Of a stretch of 6,804 bases of DNA, positions 5,587 to 6,804 are shown one piece after another (position 1 is the first letter of the stretch; each line of letters begins with the position of its first letter). The notes below the pieces were generated by a model. It worked only from the letters and a program-made list of their open reading frames with translations, made no database searches and was not told the origin of the DNA. Location of the stretch: the NCBI GenBank assembly GCA_031376995.1, contig JANMEO010000251.1, positions 1 through 6,804 on the forward strand. Direction: 5' to 3'. A program made the translations under genes and the position numbers. This DNA is from CANHBY01 sp031376995 (GTDB lineage: Bacteria; Pseudomonadota; Gammaproteobacteria; Burkholderiales; Burkholderiaceae_C).

Positions 5587-6804
5587 TTAAGAGGCTGGAA
5601 AGTGATGACGCACTTGATTCATGTTTGAGTTGGCCTGCGCTTCGAAGATCTTCGCCACAGCATCTTCAGCATCGTCTATGCCTTTGGCATCCAGCTCTGA
5701 AAGGGCCGTTGCTTCATCAGCGTCATCCTCGTCCGTGCTGGCAAGCACCGGTAACAGATCGACATGTCGCCATGCAGGCGCTGCCATCAAAAGGGTTGCT
5801 GCAATCATGCCGCCTGCGCGAGTGAGCCACCATATGACGCCAACACTCAAGCCAGCACTGGCCACGCTGATCGGGTCTTGCAGTGCCGCACTCAAGCCCT
5901 CAGATAATCCGCTGGGGATCGACCGAAGAAGGGGTAGTGCCAAGGCAGCACTTGAGCGGTCATCGCTGCGTTGGTCATTGAGCCCACCGCGCACGGCAAT
6001 CTCGCCATTGCGATGGTCTGAGCCTTGCGCACTGGCCACTTTAAAGCTGACCACGTTGGTGGCGAGTGCCGAGCTGACCTGTGGCAGCTCAAACGAGATC
6101 GGCACCCATTTTGTGCCGCCTAGGGTCTGATTACGTTCGAGCACAAAATCTGCCTCAACCGTGAATGCCTTGTTGGACACGCCTGGCTGAGGTGCAATAC
6201 TGCCGTCCAACTGCGTCAGGGCCGTTTCTTCTCCAGGGGCAGACGCAGCAGTGCTACCCGCTTGGTCGGAGGCTGCTGCATTGCCCCCGGTCGTGGTCGT
6301 TGCCTTGTCAGGTGACGTGCTGTTGGTGCTCGACGCGCTTGCTTGCGGGGGTGGCGCTGCCACAACTGGCGCGGGGGCTGGTGCTGACGCGGGTGCTGGC
6401 GGTGGTGCAGGCACCGGGGGCGTCACGGTGGGCGCAATGACCAGCTCACCCACTGACACCGCCAGCGAGACCTCTTGACCCAAACCACCCGCATCCGTCA
6501 CCCGCGCACGGAGGTCGAAGCGGGTGACCGTGTTGGGGTCAAGCGAGGCCCCATTGGCCACTTTGATCAGGCCACTGGAGCGATCGATGCTGAAGCTGCC
6601 ATTGCCATCGTTGAGCAGCACAAAATTCAACGACTCGCCAGCGTCAGGGTCGGCCACGGTGACCAGGGCTACCGGGGTTCCTGGGTTGACCGTTCTGGAC
6701 AAGTCGACAAACGATGGCGCTTGTGCGGTGGGGGCTTCGTTGACGTTGGTCAGCGTGACGAGCAGATTTTGTGGGGCCGAGCTCACCAAGCTATCAAAGG
6801 CTTG
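5587..6804 (-). CDS. Large cadherin-repeat surface protein, C-terminal 405 residues only
   Basis: The frame enters from the right edge and ends with TAA at 5587, so the N-terminus is outside. Counting from the edge: VTLTNVNEAPT closes one repeat. A cadherin-like repeat follows (about 27-118) with ADPDAGESLNFVLLNDGNGS, FSIDRSSGLIKV and DLRARVTDAGG, whose acidic residues typically bind calcium. Then come a Pro/Ala linker (about 123-153), a Ser/Thr/Ala linker (154-190) and an unassigned globular part (200-310). A hydrophobic segment (about 313-343) carries VIWWLTRAGGMIA and PAWRHVDLLPVLA. The tail is acidic (STDEDDADEATALSELD) and ends RHHFPAS. Such proteins are usually very long, secreted or surface-held adhesins. 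No RTX nonapeptide run is visible here. The repeat type is confident; the exact role (adhesion, biofilm) is inference. Confidence 0.85.
   Translation of the reverse strand, partial: QAFDSLVSSAPQNLLVTLTNVNEAPTAQAPSFVDLSRTVNPGTPVALVTVADPDAGESLNFVLLNDGNGSFSIDRSSGLIKVANGASLDPNTVTRFDLRARVTDAGGLGQEVSLAVSVGELVIAPTVTPPVPAPPPAPASAPAPAPVVAAPPPQASASSTNSTSPDKATTTTGGNAAASDQAGSTAASAPGEETALTQLDGSIAPQPGVSNKAFTVEADFVLERNQTLGGTKWVPISFELPQVSSALATNVVSFKVASAQGSDHRNGEIAVRGGLNDQRSDDRSSAALALPLLRSIPSGLSEGLSAALQDPISVASAGLSVGVIWWLTRAGGMIAATLLMAAPAWRHVDLLPVLASTDEDDADEATALSELDAKGIDDAEDAVAKIFEAQANSNMNQVRHHFPAS

Noticed and set aside
6165..6478. Gly/Ala-rich plus-strand frames over the adhesin linker
   Set aside because: They mirror the Pro/Ala linker codons of the minus-strand gene.
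1..6804. CRISPR array, tRNA or rRNA gene, or insertion-sequence transposase
   Set aside because: No regularly spaced repeats, tRNA-like TTCGA context with a CCA-end fold, rRNA motifs or transposase motifs were seen on either strand.

Overview
The window looks like chromosomal DNA of a betaproteobacterium, most likely Burkholderiales and Comamonadaceae-like. This rests on the style of the MnmA, PanD and PntB proteins, the fairly high GC content, and the adhesin-type C-terminus. No search was run, so the genus is not assigned.

Layout. (1) Bases 1-3160, minus strand: an operon in the order pntAA - panD - pntAB - pntB. It encodes a three-polypeptide proton-translocating NAD(P) transhydrogenase, with the aspartate 1-decarboxylase gene panD placed between the two alpha-subunit genes. 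pntB runs off the left edge. (2) Bases 3161-3354: a divergent intergenic region with short tandem repeats, a candidate -10 box and a 29-codon open frame. The stop codon of that frame overlaps the start of mnmA as ATGA. (3) Bases 3355-4470, plus strand: mnmA, the tRNA 2-thiouridylase, complete with all signature motifs. (4) Bases 4471-4901: no recognisable gene. (5) Bases 4898-5488, plus strand: the wreck of a FitAB/VapBC-type toxin-antitoxin locus. It has a perfect 15-bp palindromic operator-like site, a frame-broken antitoxin and a toxin that lacks its N-terminus and is scattered over two frames. A second perfect palindrome inside the toxin relic shares an octamer core with the operator. (6) Bases 5587-6804, minus strand: the C-terminal 405 residues of a large cadherin-repeat surface protein. 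They comprise a cadherin-like repeat, a Pro/Ala linker, a Ser/Thr linker, a globular segment, a membrane segment with a WW...R.GG...PAW signature, and an acidic tail.

How they work together. The transhydrogenase uses the proton gradient to make NADPH. PanD makes beta-alanine for pantothenate and CoA, a pathway that consumes NADPH at ketopantoate reductase, so co-transcription is metabolically sensible although unusual as a gene order. mnmA is a separate housekeeping gene read the other way. The toxin-antitoxin relic and the adhesin are accessory.

The items most worth a second look are the pair of palindromes sharing ATGGGTAT, the panD insertion in the pnt operon, the short frame coupled to mnmA, and the adhesin's C-terminal membrane module.
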